Shown here piece by piece: positions 11,538 to 24,467 of a stretch of 64,000 nt of DNA. This DNA is from Takakia lepidozioides (lineage: Eukaryota; Streptophyta; Takakiopsida; Takakiales; Takakiaceae). The notes beneath the pieces are model-generated. The model worked only from the letters and a program-made list of their open reading frames with translations. It ran no database searches and was not told the origin of the DNA. The translations under genes and the position numbers were made by a program. The DNA is taken from the NCBI GenBank assembly GCA_030704615.1, contig CM060732.1, forward strand, positions 53,673,053-53,737,052. Reading direction: 5' to 3'. How positions within the stretch are numbered: the first letter of the stretch is position 1; the number at the start of each line of letters is the position of its first letter.

Positions 11538-14193
11538 GAAAATGCGCGAAAAGATAGACCTGCTCGGCCGCTGATCGCAAAAACCAACGTTCTATAGCCG
11601 GCGCAAGTCAAAGATCGGGACCCGATCTCCCAACTTTTAGCTTTTAACAGATAGTTGGGAGATTGCACCCTGAATAGGGTTTGGGTCCGGGTTTGGTACA
11701 TGAAAATGCCACTAAGACTGTTTAAAACCTGGTCATGATATCATCTTTTGGTCAGGTTTGACCACATGGAAGGACGCCACATCACATCAACCACGTTGCT
11801 TGATACAACGCTCGTCAAACTATCTTAAGAAAAGAAAAACTTTGTTCCTTCACATAGATTGAAGGCAACTATGAGCTTCAACAGCATCAGACGGCGCGCA
11901 ACTTTATCTTTTGTGAGTGAGTAAAGTGATAAGCATGAAAATTAAAGTGAGTCCACAAAACCACTAACATGAGGATAGAGTACACGCTTTTACTCGCTTC
12001 TCCAAATCCCTCAAAAGTGTCTGCTCCATGTCAGCAACACGCACCAACACCCTTGTTCACATACTTTCCTAGTAGTGTTTCAAGAGCATCTCAGACAAGA
12101 GAGAGAGAGACAGATCGATCTTTGCCTCGTAAAGATCACACAGCAACGTTGCGAGAGTAGGTCCAAAGCCATGCAATACGAGTAGTGTAGGACCGAGGTT
12201 CAAAAGATATGTACCTTTGCTATCAATAACCAGGGTAAAAAGGAGACATGGTCATGTTCTTCACTTGAAGCCCGGGATAGAGAATATGTATTCCGGGATA
12301 CAAAATTTTAAACCCGGGCTCTGGATTATTGTCCTGGGCTTTGCCATTCCGGCCTTTTGGACTTCCGTAGAAAGAGAAGAGGGTACAGTAGAGCTTGGCG
12401 AGAGGCAAGCGAGAGAGCCCAGGATGCGACGGACGAGGTGGGGACGAAGCCGGCCAGCAGGGCCATGTGGATTGAGAGCCCCCCCACACAGTGAGTCACA
12501 ACGTGGGGGCCTTTCACCGCTGCGATCTTTGCGAACACTGCATGCAGCAATGGTGTTTTGTCAGTGAAGGTAGTAGCTTTCCAGGCAGTAGTCGTTTATC
12601 AGCAGAACCACTCGAGACTGTGCGCCATCATCGTCCGCTTCCTCATTGCAACGGAATTGCTTGCAGCTGATCTCCCATCCGTCCTCTGTCCAGCGAACCG
12701 AAGTGGTTGGTAAGAACAACGACTTGATCTTATAAATGGAAGATATCTACAAACTATATTATGCTCTAATCATCATGTTTAATGACTGTACATCTGAGGG
12801 AGGCAATCAACATCGCTCAAAAATATGAGTGCTTCTAGTCTTGCAAGTATAGTCTTTGGGCCAAAATGGACAGTATAAAGACTCAAGACCGAGGGGAATA
12901 AGTCGGGGAATAAGTCGGGGACAGAAATCTTTAAAGAGTGGGCTGTACATATTTAGATTGAAAGGCTGGATTTTAGAATAATGCAGGTGAAGTGAAACCC
13001 ATGTATAAAGAAGCAGACCATGTCAGTATCATACCTGTGGTGATGTTGTGGAGCACAAATCGAGGAAGATTGCTGTGGGGAGTAGAGGGTAAAAACTTTG
13101 GTGAAACTCCCGCCAGGCGAGGCCCTTTAAAGAAATAAGTCCGAAGCATGCTTGCTGCTAGTAGCCTTACAAAATTGAGCTCTTTTTGTGCCACGCAAAG
13201 TGCATAGAGAGTGCAGAAGGCTTAGCATGCTCACTCTAAGTTTGCCCTCCAGCACCAATGGCTTCTCAATACCTGGCGTCTTTGAGTGAGGAGGCATACC
13301 CGATGCATAGTCATGTGAAGAATTGTTGACTCTTGCCAAGCAGGAAAGGCTGCATTACCTTCCTGCCATCCAACACATATCTGCACCAAGCACGCAACAT
13401 AAGCGTGTGTCACCTTGACAAATTTATATGCACCAATTTTGTAGCATTTCCTTTTTCTTAAGAAAGACAGTGACAGCAATCTAATCTGATGACAGAAAAA
13501 ATTGGATACAATTTTTTTTTTGGGGTGAGAATGTATCTGTTTGCCGCAGTCTTGTGGCCATAGACCCTGGGCAGAAAAAGAGGGAGCATTTGGGGAGAGA
13601 GAGAGGCAAGACTGTTCCAAGGTGGATACAGAAAGCTTACCTGGCCCCAGACGAAGCTGCAAGAAGAAGATGATAGTGCATATACTGAGTGAAAGGCACA
13701 CGGGGATCAACCCAGCACATATCTACATATCCATCCATAACATGCAGCACTCCTGCATCCAGTGATTGCATAAACAACTTTCCACCCCCACAACCTCGCA
13801 GCAGTGGGTGGGGATCTCCAAAGCTCCGGTTGCTAGAAATGAGAGGTAATGGTCACTCCAGAGCTGGTAGCCATTGGGGCTTACTCCCATGTTCAACACC
13901 AACTGAAACAGTGTACATACCATGTTAGAATTGTTTTTGGTTGCAGTGTAGATCGTACAGATTTTGCGGGCAAAGCAAATTCTTAGGCCTATGATATTTC
14001 TTCCAATTTTGGTGAGGGATGTGTTCCTCTAAAGAGACAAACCTGCAGTGTGCAGGGCATTCTGCCTAGGTTTCCACGCAGAGTCCCCTGAAGTATTATT
14101 GGCTGGTGCCCTTCCTCTCTAACTGTTTTTCAAGCAGCCCTGGCAGTACATGCGGTCTTCCTTCAGTTCTAGATAATGTATCAGCTGACTTCA
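11538..14193. other. Anonymous intergenic sequence
   Basis: No gene recognised. Notable points are a GA-run at 12095-12115, a gcccggga/cccgggct-rich patch at 12265-12340, and a possible minus-strand exon at about 13800-13900 (VLNMGVSPNGYQLWSDHY) after a good acceptor ttcag, which I cannot assign. It may be an untranslated part or upstream exon of an unrecognised minus-strand transcript. Confidence 0.3.
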
Positions 14194-14680
14194 TTAACCA
14201 GCTACTGACCCACTTTTGGGAGTGGACACCCTGTTGTTCTCACTTTGTTTCATGTGTTTGAGGTCCTTGCTATCCAACTTCTCATCAATGTTGGGCACCC
14301 ACTGGTAGAGAGGTCCATTTTGCTTCTTGTTCCTTTCTGGGGACTTTAAAGAGACGGTATCACCTGCCAGTGGGATTGAGTTGGAGCTGGCCTCTTTAGG
14401 AATAGGACTGCACTCTTTGGCATGTTCCTTCACCGCAAATGGAATTGTCCTAAGATATTCTTTCATCCGCAGGAAGTAAATGGTATCCTGCACAAGATAA
14501 CTAGCCACGTGCTCCGCTACTGTTGTGATAGTACTCAATGGATTCACACCCACAGCACATGGAACAAGGGAAGCATCACAGACATATAGGCCAGCATGTA
14601 CAGTTGTGGGAGCAGTCAAGTCCATAGGAACCTCCTTTTCCACCGTCCCTGTACCTGAAGCTCCCCAAGCTAGTAGGAGT
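14194..14680 (-). CDS. GMC-type oxidoreductase (alcohol oxidase-like), C-terminal exon only
   Basis: The minus-strand frame contains VHAGLYVCDASLVPCAVGVNP followed by STITTVAEHVASYL. This is the conserved C-terminal signature of FAD-dependent GMC oxidoreductases such as plant long-chain fatty alcohol oxidases (usual form GLYVCDGS-x-P-x-A-x-GVNP). The acceptor is probably one of the AGs at 14655-14675. A Lys/Ser-rich tail of about 90 residues follows the domain, longer than I expect for this family. No FAD-binding N-terminus (GxGxxG) is recognisable within about 2 kb upstream, so the rest is on distant exons or lost; a gene fragment is possible. Confidence 0.55.
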
Positions 14681-16401
14681 AACGAGATTCAAATGTCAAA
14701 CTTGCTCTTGTTGGGGTACAGCTTAGACAAAGTATTACTTCAGAAATACTGGATAACTTCTCAGCTTTGTAGGGTTGTTCTAAGACACAATCACTGAAAT
14801 CTTAAGACATGGAAGTTTCTCAATGGAAGCCATGGGAAGCTTGGGAGTCTTGATTGATATATGTTCTTGGCAGATATCTGAGAGTGTGGCAAGTCAATAT
14901 GCTATAGCGACTGAGGCCGCACTCCCCTTGTGTATGGACACAATCACAGGGTGCATACATACCTGTGTGGTTGTGGAGCTCCCAGGTTCAACCTCGTGTG
15001 CAAGCTGCCAGTCAGTCAGTGGTGATAGGCATTGCCTTCACACACAGTTTTTTGCATTTCTGAGCGCAATGACTTAGTACATACACAGGACGCGGGTCTG
15101 TTCATTTTTGATATGTCAAAAATGGAGAGGTGAGGGAAAAGACTGCATTCAAAGGCAAAGGCTTATGCCTGGTTTTATCCCTGATAGTGCTGACCCAAGA
15201 CCTTGGAGTGTTATATGGGTCTGTAGACAGTGGCGTTGGGGTTTATCGACCTGTTTCTTCCTTTCTTAAAAACTTGAGCAGGTCAGACTCAGAGTGCATC
15301 TTTTGTTCTCTATTGTTTAACAAGGACTAAGTAGTTGTATAAACCAGACCCCCTCGTCGTCATCATCAACCACCAAAATATGCGTTCAAAGGTTTCCTTG
15401 GAAAGCTGAATTATCTTTCACTGAAAAACCTGATGCTATTGTTTCATCTGTACTAGTGTGAAGTCCACCACATGCAAGATTGTTGACCAGTTTGAAATTT
15501 CCGGTGCTAATCCCCCACAGTCCATCCAAACATTAAGTACCCGATAGTTCTATCTTACAACAGTGAATCCAAGCAGCCACACTTGCTGATAAGGTGATCC
15601 ATTTAGTGGTCAAACTTGAAGGTGATATGCATTCATACTCTCTGCAAATTTGACAGCAAGCAAATGGGAGGTAGACATACAAAGAATTGTCTTGCTGAAA
15701 GAGAAACTACATTGGGTGGGATAATTCAATAAAATGAAAGAATAAATGGGGCTGTCCAGATTCAGCCAAGTTTCTTTATGCCAAGATGGTAGTACTGGCA
15801 CAAATAGACAAGGGATGGTTCATGCTATAACTTTCGCAAGCCTGCTACACTCGCATTCCACAGATGATGAAAGGTCTTGGGTTCCCCCAGCAATATCGAC
15901 GTTGCCAGAGCTCCTGCAGGCTCTACAGCTACATGTATGATAAAAGCTACCATCACTTGATGAAACTGACAAACGAGGCTGAGAAATCCAGATTGAAATG
16001 TATAATTGCCTGGTCGTTGGGGAAAGAAACCTTGCCCAGGTCACCTCTGATAGATTTCACAGCTTGAGTAAGACAGCAATCGGAGAGCAGTCGTCAGCCA
16101 AAAACTGGTCTAACGAATTCCTTACAGGAGATCATTTGTATATCGACTTTGGGATCGTCTAATCATTCCAATGAACTACGTAGATGTGATTTGCGCCTTG
16201 ATATCTAATTGTAAATTATAACTTCTACAAGCATGGGATATTAAATTCTTCAGTTGAAGTAACCAGCGGAGCCTCACCTAGGGTGATGTAGCCACGGCAT
16301 AGGACTTATTAGTATGTGCAAGTTAGTCTAGAGGATGACCCAGCACCAGGTACCACATCGGAAGTTGAAACTGCTCACCTGAACATCTGTATGACAAGCT
16401 G
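14681..16401. other. Anonymous sequence between the GMC exon and the GT47 gene
   Basis: No coding exon recognised on either strand. It may contain introns of the GMC gene and the 3' UTR of the GT47 gene. Confidence 0.35.
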
Positions 16402-19267
16402 TCATATTGTTTTATCCGATACTCTCTGCCTTTGTATCCAGATGGAGTAAAGAATCATATGGAACACATCATATCGCACTGGAACTTTGGGTGCTGCAGC
16501 TTCAAGCCATTCAAAATGTCTTCTCACATGCTTCAGCCGTCTTTGCATGGCTTGGTATTTAGTATGTGGAATACCCATCAAGACGTCCTTCAAGTTGGGG
16601 ATGTCCCTCTCAGGAACTGTGATGGAGAACTTCTTCCAGTCCAGCACGTCACTGAATGGTAGAATAAAATTGTCAGAGATGATGACAGGTACACAATCAT
16701 TGAGGATCGATTCCACCAAACGTGGGCTGTTCACTTCAAAGCCCTTGGGACAGATGCAGAACTTGCTGAGCTTCATATGTTGCGTATATGATATATTTAC
16801 AGCTACCGCTGGGGGCAAAACCTCGTAGATTCTCATAGATGGATCCTTATCTTTCCAGTATTGAACAAGCACCGGTCGCACCGGGCCGTGCATCTGGCCA
16901 GCAAAGAACGCCAAGAAGGGTCTCTCGTCGAGCTCTAGCCCAAAGGTATCCACGTTTCTCGAACTATGGAGGGTTTGCGGAAGCGACACGTCTTTGTTTA
17001 CCTCGAAGTCCTGGGTGACATCAGCATTGCAGACAACCTTCATTGCATTGCTCCGAAGCTCCCCGTGGTTTCGGGCCGAATCCGGTGCCTACACACAAGT
17101 CATCAGTACAATTTCTGGAATGACTTCGATCAGTGTCCATGTACAAAGTTTTGGTGCTGCACGTTGTACACACAAGGCCACTGCAGGTATACGCACACAT
17201 CGTTTTAGCTCTTCCAAGGAAACACGAGATGGGAAGTGCACTGCAGTTTGAGTTACTGCCGATGTTTGATTTACGAGCTAGCAAAACAAAGAGAAGTACA
17301 ACAAATTACAATATAGGCTCACCCAATCATGACAGGACACAAAGAAGTGGTCTGCCCCTTGGGTACGGTTCCAAAAAGGGTACTTCGAGGCTATCTTTGC
17401 AACATAGTTTGCAACGTAGGTCTTCAGGATCCGCATGCTATGCGAATTCGGGTCTTGCAGGTAGTCCACAATTTGGCGGACGCTGTAAGGCATGAAGTAC
17501 ATGTGAGCCTTGGCGGGGTCAGATACAATAAAGCGGTTCCATGGATGCTCCATGCGCTCGAGGAAGAGACCTTCAGAGGCATAGATGCCTGTTGTTTTCG
17601 CTCCATGAAACAGCGGCTTGTACCCATCCTTGTATACGTAGATCCGAAAAGTTTTCTCCATCATTTCATAGCTCCTGAGAGTATCAATTCAAAATTGCAG
17701 ATCATTAGATGCCTGTATGTCTGTACAACTGTACATATAATAATCTAATCTGCAAGTTACGCAACTCAGGGCTCCCAGGTGAATATCTCTAGAACGATCA
17801 CGTCTTTAATCCGTGCAGCATTTCATGCTACCCAGGTAATCATCTTCAGCAGGTTCATCCTTGCATTCTTACCTAGGGCATTTGGTCATGTTTGGACGTA
17901 CTAAAACTATGTGAGATTAAATTATGTTCATGTGCCAAGACTGTAGTTGTAAGACTTACTTCTTAAATCTAGAGAGGTTGTGGTACACGTCTTCGGAGAA
18001 GTCGAAATCATGATCATCGTACACAGGAAGTTTCGGTAACATTGTCTGCTTGGATGTAGTCACATTCTGGTTGGGAATGTCTGTAAGTTGCCTCTGGTGA
18101 TATGTCTGCACCCATTATGCACACGTACAGAAGATATCAGTATTTTGAACCCAGGCACTTGAACATTTCTGATTAAATGTACATGAATAGAGCTTACCGC
18201 TACAGTCTAACTAGTCTCGGGACCTGGATACATCACATTGAGTTCTAATATGAAGCATGTGCATGAATGAATCACATATGAATCAAGTATGACGTCTGAC
18301 ATATAATTCAAGGTCATCGCACTTGTTGGCGACATTAGAGGGTTATCTGTCTTAGATTCCGTAGGAAGGACAGACACAGAAGTCTCAGCAGTCATAACCG
18401 GTCGAAAGCCAGATTTGAAGATGTTGTGTTCACGATACATGTACCATCGTGAACAATTGATGAAGTTTGTCCTCGAGCATTTCTTCTTGAAGGAAAAACC
18501 ATACCTGTGTCGATGACGACAAGAATATACTCTAGATACATATGTATTCAAAATATGGAGTAGTAACATTTAGGCATGTCGAGAACAACGAAACGGTAAC
18601 TACAATTAATAATTAGTAGGTGCGAGGAGGATCTAGCTATTTACAGAGCAAGTTTTCTTTTACAAGAAGCGGAAGATGAGCTTTCGAAGTGTTCAGGGAC
18701 CGAAAGCAGCTCATGTACAAGAACAGATGTTCAAAAGTAAACTTGAGTATTCATATAATTTACAGGCTGACATGTACAAGTACATACCCGGAGCATGAAG
18801 GCCTTCCTTCTCAGGTTTTGATTATACACTTCTCCTACCATGGTAGCAGTGCCTGTCGTCGATGCGACATGCCTCAAATGTTGGTTTCTCATATCAGCGC
18901 TTGTGGGTCCCATCGCCCGATGGAAATGATAGAAAAATCTTTGAGCAGCGTAGCTTGCAAAACAGAGATACAAAAAGAGAAACGTCAACGAAGCAACAAC
19001 CAGTGCGATGGCAGGCCAGGTTGTGAGAATCCGTCGATTATATGCTGGCTGATCATGAGGAACGTCATCGACAACCAAGCTATCTACCGCTTTGTAATTC
19101 GGCCTCCCTCTCAAACTTCTTTTCCCACCAACGTGAACGCAAAGCATGCAGACAGGTATTGGACATCCTCTCTGCTCCTCTACATCTGTGTCCCGAGCTG
19201 TGTCCGTTCCAGTGTCTCGGCAGCTCTCCTGCGTTGGATCCGCCATCTCCGGCAGAGGAGCGTGCAT
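16402..19267 (-). CDS. GT47 exostosin-family glycosyltransferase, multi-exon, Golgi type II membrane protein
   Basis: Three exons are well defined: 18105-17960, 17674-17323 (donor TGG|gtgagc) and 17088-16402 (acceptor tgtag); phases agree across both junctions. Motifs in order: LPKLPVYDDHDFDFSEDVY, SYEMMEKTFRIYVYKDG, NRFIVSDPAKAHMYFMPYS, GADHFFVSCHDW, ELRSNAMKVVCNADV, KDVSLPQT, RPFLAFFAGQMHG, LSKFCICPKGFEVNSPR, LVESILNDCVPVIISDNF and PFSDVLDWKKFSI. This is the complete exostosin domain of plant GT47 proteins (At3g07620/At5g03795 type) that build cell-wall glycans in the Golgi. A separate upstream exon (about 19267-18788, donor CGG|gtatgt) encodes a signal anchor IALVVASLTFLFLYLCFASY near residue 85. 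The stem exon around 18500-18210 is present, but its phase is not resolved by me, so the full model is uncertain. Confidence 0.85.
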
Positions 19268-20884
19268 CTCAAAATGCAAGTGCTTCCGGACGCTTACTGG
19301 ATTGTGTGCTCTATCAGTGATAGCTGAGAGCAACACAGACGGAGATATCATTTTCCAAATCTTCAAAAAATGTATGAAACAGGTGGCCCGCGAACGACAA
19401 CGTCGTCGTTGTAATCCGTGAGTATTGTTCAACTTAGAGTCATCCAGAAAACCAATAGCCGGTAGCAATCTTGAACCCAGGCGACTAGACACCACCTTCA
19501 CTTCACCCCCCGTGCGGATCAAAATGTCTTTCAACACAGAAACACAGAGTTCAAGTCTAGAGCTCCCCGAAGACACAAATTGAATGCAGCACTTCAGCCG
19601 AATTTTGTTGATGAGAAAATTCTATGAGAGCATTGGAACCTGAACTTCTAGAAAATCGGAAACATGTAGTACACGGACATTCACTTCGCACACGTACTAG
19701 AGTCACTGCCAAATCTGCAATACTTTGCACAAACTTGTCAAAGCGCATACAGCAACCATGCAAGAGCCACACCTACAGGGGATGGCACGTCATTAATACT
19801 AACCTAATGAATCATGCTTCACGAAGTAATGTTGAGACAACATTACGTAAGAGTAGATCTAGCCTGCACAAGAGGTGCATACTGCATACTTAAAGTCGGC
19901 GAGCCGCAGAGAGAGAGAGAGAGAGAGAGAGAGAAGCGCAGGAAAGCAAGCAACCTGAGAGCAGAGTGCGCTCTGCTGTCTCTCACGCTGACTAATACCC
20001 TGTCCTCTCTTGCCCTATGCCCGTCGCCTCACTCTCATCCGTTGGATGAAAGATCCGACGATGGCCATGTCCTCGGTGACGGGCCCCCCTCGCCGAGAGA
20101 GTGGCGCCGCCAGCGAGTGTCCATCCCATAACCGGGGAGTGGATGGTCCACCAGCGTATCGCGATTCGCACTGCGCCGATGTGGCATATACATATTGCTC
20201 TGTCAACATCACACGTGCGCTGGCGTCTCCGTGCGTTCTTGTTTTTTGTTTTTGTATTTTGTTTTTGTATTTTGTTTTCTGAATGAATTTATTAGATGTC
20301 CAATTTTCTTTGCTTAATTGTTTTTCTTGGAACGCTCGGTGCTTGGCTCTCACCTCTCTACCTTTTTTGGTACTGCAAATTACCCCTTATTGAGCTTGCA
20401 ATCTACCCTGGGGAATGGCTTTGGCCACAGAATATACCATTCTGTGGATATTCTTCCAAGCTTGGGTACAATCTCCTTTGTCATGGAAGGGTTCCACTTG
20501 GGAAATGGCAGAATAAGTTGGGACCACCTGCTCTATAATAATTCAATTGGGCCTGTGTTGGGAAAGATGTTTGGCTAGTTTTTTGTTTAAAAATTTTTGA
20601 CCTGCAAAAATATTCAGATTTCATTGAAAGGCTTGCAGTAGGATTCTGCCTGTGGGTGGGAGTCTCTCCCCTGCACAACATTGTGAGGTATGTAATGGTG
20701 GGGCCCTGACACACTTGAGCATTGTCTTTTGATTCCCCCTTGGCAGCCACAATTTTGTCTAAAACAAAGCGGCTAGTCCTATGGCTACTCTTTGTGACTA
20801 ATGAAATCCACTTTCATCCATAATAAACTTGAAAATTCATCCATTTATCTCTCATAAGTTATTCAAATACTAGAGAATATAAGA
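19268..20884. promoter_or_regulatory. Upstream region of the GT47 gene
   Basis: No coding gene seen. An uninterrupted (GA)n tract lies at 19909-19934, i.e. a CT tract on the gene strand, typical of plant 5' UTR/core promoter regions. A moderately GC-rich stretch (20000-20220) is followed by TTTTGTTT repeats. Promoter role is inferred from position only. Confidence 0.35.
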
Positions 20885-22370
20885 GTGTTGGGCGGTAGTC
20901 GCCCTGACCCCGGTTAACCGACGGATCGGGGTTCCGGTTAATAAGAACCGAACCGGAACTAGAATCAGTTGGGAGACCCGGAAGGAACCGGGATCAGGAT
21001 TTTTGATTTGATGGAACCAAAAATTAAAATCCCCGGTTCCTAGTGAGGTCAGGAACCGACATTAACCGGAACCGGGAGCAGGTAGGCGGTTCAGTTCCGG
21101 TTTGTGGAGTCATGTGTATCTCCTTACTCCCTAATACGGTCGTGAGCCAGCCGCCACATCAAGTCTGCCCAGCTCCATGAGCTGGTAAGTTATGCCCTTT
21201 TAAGATTTGTCTTTTATGCTTTCTTGGTATCGTTGTCCCTTCTTCAATCTTGCTACTTCTGGCCGGTTGGGTATATGTGCCTTGCCTAGGCATCACCTGG
21301 TGATCCTAGGTTCAATCCTTCAACATGTGCCTTCAGCTGTCCATTTTCCATTGGGCCCTCGTGTTGAGCAGCCTCTGCAACAGGAGATGTCTATTTTGTA
21401 GGAAAACATCCTAATATTTATTTGACCAATAGGACGGTTTTTAATTCTTTTTAATAATTGAATTAGCTAACCGGACCCTTAACCGGAACCACCATTTTTT
21501 CCAGCAAATAACCATAACCGGAACTGTCCTAATGTTCAAAACGATGTTGGGTAGCGAGTGAGGATGCTCACGCCTGGAGCACAAGCAAATATACTGCATA
21601 TTCCAAAGATGCCTTCCGAATATTCTTCAGCGAAACCAAAATTGAGAAACTAAAAACTTTGCGAAACTATTTTTAACTGCTCACATAGGCCCTCACAGCA
21701 ACATTTAAGAAACAAGTAACCCATATACATGATAAACATGTTACCCTCTAGGAGTGGGATTTCCTCACCATATGCTCACCCAATACTAGGCCCTTTCCAT
21801 GATAGAAAAGGACGCCGAGACTCCAAGAGTACTTGAAGGTTGTCATGTCCCATGGGTAATTTACCGAGATGAAACTCTCACTCCCGAAACTACTACTTAA
21901 TTTTAATTTCTCGATGCGAAACTAAAACTCTCACTCCCGAAACTACTACTTAATTTTAATTTCTCGATGCGAAACTAAAACTCTCACTCCCGAAACTACT
22001 ACTTAATTTTAATTTCTCGATGCGAAACTAAAACTCTCACTCCCCGAACTACTACTTAATTTTAATTTCTCATTGTCAAATTGAAAGATAGATCAGATAG
22101 TTTATCGTTTTGGTGCAGCTGCACCCTATAAATGCACCGTGCCTCAAAACATGTAACTCCTATGACCGCGATTAAAAAACATACAACCCCCATGACCGTG
22201 GGTCGTGCTCACGGCGGGCTCACGTGATCATGCCCCACCCCCTTCAAAACCGGAATGGAACTGGAACAGCTTTTTTTTCATCCGCCCTGGAACCGGAACC
22301 GCAATGTAAACCCTATCCTAGAACCGAACCGGAGGTTTTTGATAAAAGCAAGAACCGACCAATACCGGTG
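20885..22370. repeat. AACCGG-rich repeat region, possible non-autonomous DNA transposon
   Basis: Two zones are packed with variants of ggaaccgg/ccggttcc: about 20915-21100 (for example ggttccggtt, gaaccgaaccgg, aaccggaaccggg) and 22240-22365 (aaccggaatgg, ggaaccggaacc, gaaccgaaccgg), with a few copies at 21470-21520. Clustered short motifs in both subterminal zones resemble the transposase-binding arrays of hAT-type elements. No terminal inverted repeats or transposase were identified, so the class is open. Confidence 0.45.
21871..22071. repeat. 53-bp tandem repeat, about 3.8 copies
   Basis: The word ctctcactcc recurs at 21875, 21928, 21981 and 22034, an exact 53-bp period. The unit continues cgaaactactacttaatttt, then aatttctcgatgcgaaac. 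Copies are nearly identical, so the expansion is recent compared with its surroundings. Confidence 0.95.
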
Positions 22371-22628
22371 GAATATAGCTTGAGGGAGGTGTTCTCTGGA
22401 TCTAGTTTTGAACAAACGAGAGGAGGTGACACCTGGGGAAGGCACAACAGGGACTTAGCCATTTTTGACACTCATGTCTGGTCTTCCCTACTAGAATGGT
22501 AGTGCTTCAAAGGTGACGAGGAAGCGGGAGAGATAGGGCAGCATGTGAATGCCATTCCACTTGCTGTCGCTGCTTGCTGCCTTGTGCTTGTAGCTTGATC
22601 ATATCGAAACAAGACAAGGTGTGCCAAG

Positions 22629-22712
22629 ATGGCGGCATCAGAGGAGATGAGCTCCATCTTCCCAATTTTCATCCTGTCGGTGATGGGATTGTTCACCGTG
22701 CCTCTGGACAAT
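22629..22712 (+). pseudogene. N-terminal fragment similar to SEC63/ERdj2 (ER translocation J-protein)
   Basis: The ATG at 22629 opens MAASEEMSSIFPIFILSVMG, very like the start of plant SEC63 homologues (MAASEENSALFPIFILT...), which begins the first ER membrane segment. After about 26 residues the similarity stops and no J-domain or further SEC63 sequence follows. It is probably an exon-1 fragment left by duplication or transposon capture. A chance hydrophobic match cannot be excluded. Confidence 0.4.
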
Positions 22713-24467
22713 TTATCGGCTTACGAGAGTTCTGACAAGGCAAGGCAAAAATCTGCATTGCTGCTGCCCCGAGTGCATGCGATCTATCAAGTACCAGACT
22801 TCACTGGTCAAGCGGGTCAGTGTTTTGGATCTCCCTCCAGCCCCGGAATGTGCTCAAGTGGCATGGAATTAGGGCGACTATATCTGCATCAAGTTTATCT
22901 GTGTAGAGAGAGAGTCGCGAGGAGTTAATGTTGAGTTCAAAATGGCTGCTAGCACGGAAGGATGTCTACATCTAAACAGAGCGAAACATCTTGGATATCC
23001 CTTAGACAAGTTTTTCTTTCTTGATGGATTCTGTGAAGCTGTGGCGTCCAGCGGTAGACGGAGAGAGGTAAACAGGGAGCAATTCGGATCTTTCACCCCC
23101 AATCAGGGTTTAAGTCAGAACAGATCCTACAATTCTGTGTATCCAGAGCATGATCTCAAGTAGCTGCTTTTTTCTCCAGTGTTATTAATTCAACTACCAT
23201 CTTGCCTGTGAGGCACCAACCAATTGAGACACGCACAGTGTTGGTGTCTTAGCTTGCGAGTTTTGTTGCCAAAGATATTTGGATTCATCTCTGCCGTGTC
23301 AGCTTAGTGGGACAAGGATAACAGATCATGAGTTGAGCAGAAAGTCTCATGTTCCTTGGGTCGAATTTCGCACATTGAGCACTCTGTTGGATACATGTCG
23401 TCCCCACCTTAGTGACTCACTTACGCCCTAAGGATGCCTGACAGTCTTATTAGTCACCCCATACGAGCTGCCTGCATAGTGTTGCTTGCTGGTCTGGCTA
23501 CTGAGTCAAATATGGGCCTGCTGGATACTACCCTTCCTGGTGAGCATTCTGTCTCCCCCTCAGTGACCCACTTACGCCCTAAGGGGCATTTGTTCCTGCT
23601 TTAAGGATGCCTGACAATCATATGAGTCACTGAATACTACCAACAAGCTGCCTTCAGTTTTTCCTTTGTAGACTTTGGGAGCTGAACATCATGAGGTTCC
23701 TCACCACAACAGTACTTGAATGTTACTTGATTATTTTGGCGTCTGTATTGTCTGCAAAGCAGTAGTTGCTACCCTATAGAGACCTACCATACATTACTTG
23801 CTGATTTAATCAGCATGTTTTGGGCCGATCATGGTTTGTATGGTTAGTGTGAATCATCAGAAGCATATGTGGGTGCATGTGACTACCTGGTTTCTTACCA
23901 TTACTTTATGCATGCAGGTATCTCTTTATTGAGAACAAACGGCTTCTTGCTGTCCCCCTTTATTCGGAGCACTGCTGTACAGCAAGAGAGCAACCACCCA
24001 TAGCAGTCTGACTGCTGGTTAGAGGGAGCGACCGGCAACATTACCTTCAATAAGTGAGCAGGGACTTCAGATGTCACTTCCACTGAATTGTCTATAGCTA
24101 CCCGTGTCTTTGAGTACAAGAGAGGGAGGAGGATAGTGGCAGGGGACGTGCACTGAAGTAACCCAAGTGTTATGGTGGTTCTTGGACTAAAGCAGTCAGT
24201 GCAAGGCTGCTCCGTGGCAGTGGTGATTTTGTTGGGTCGGTGGAAACCACACTATTCAAAGTTTCTGATCGAAGTTGAATTCCATGACCTCAAGGTTGCT
24301 TCACCACATGTAAGTCTCTCCCTTCCAGATGGATCCTACTAGCAATGGAAATCAAGTAGCTTTAGAGCTTTATTTTGCGCCTTTAAGCTTATGAAGGATC
24401 TTTCATTGCTGGGGCAGCTTCACCTCATCATTCTTAGGAAGGTGTAAGAAATGGGTGGTGGACTCCC
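22713..24467. other. Anonymous sequence with a local direct repeat
   Basis: No assigned gene. The words cacttacgccctaagg and aaggatgcctgaca occur at about 23410-23445 and 23560-23615, marking a local direct duplication of 70-100 bp. A possible exon-like stretch after a good acceptor at 23916 (YLFIENKRLLAVPLYSEH) is not assigned. Confidence 0.35.

Noticed and set aside
19909-19934. (GA)n tract as part of a coding frame on the plus strand
   Set aside because: Open frames there are low-complexity Arg-Glu runs; the position upstream of the minus-strand GT47 gene fits a CT-rich promoter/5' UTR.
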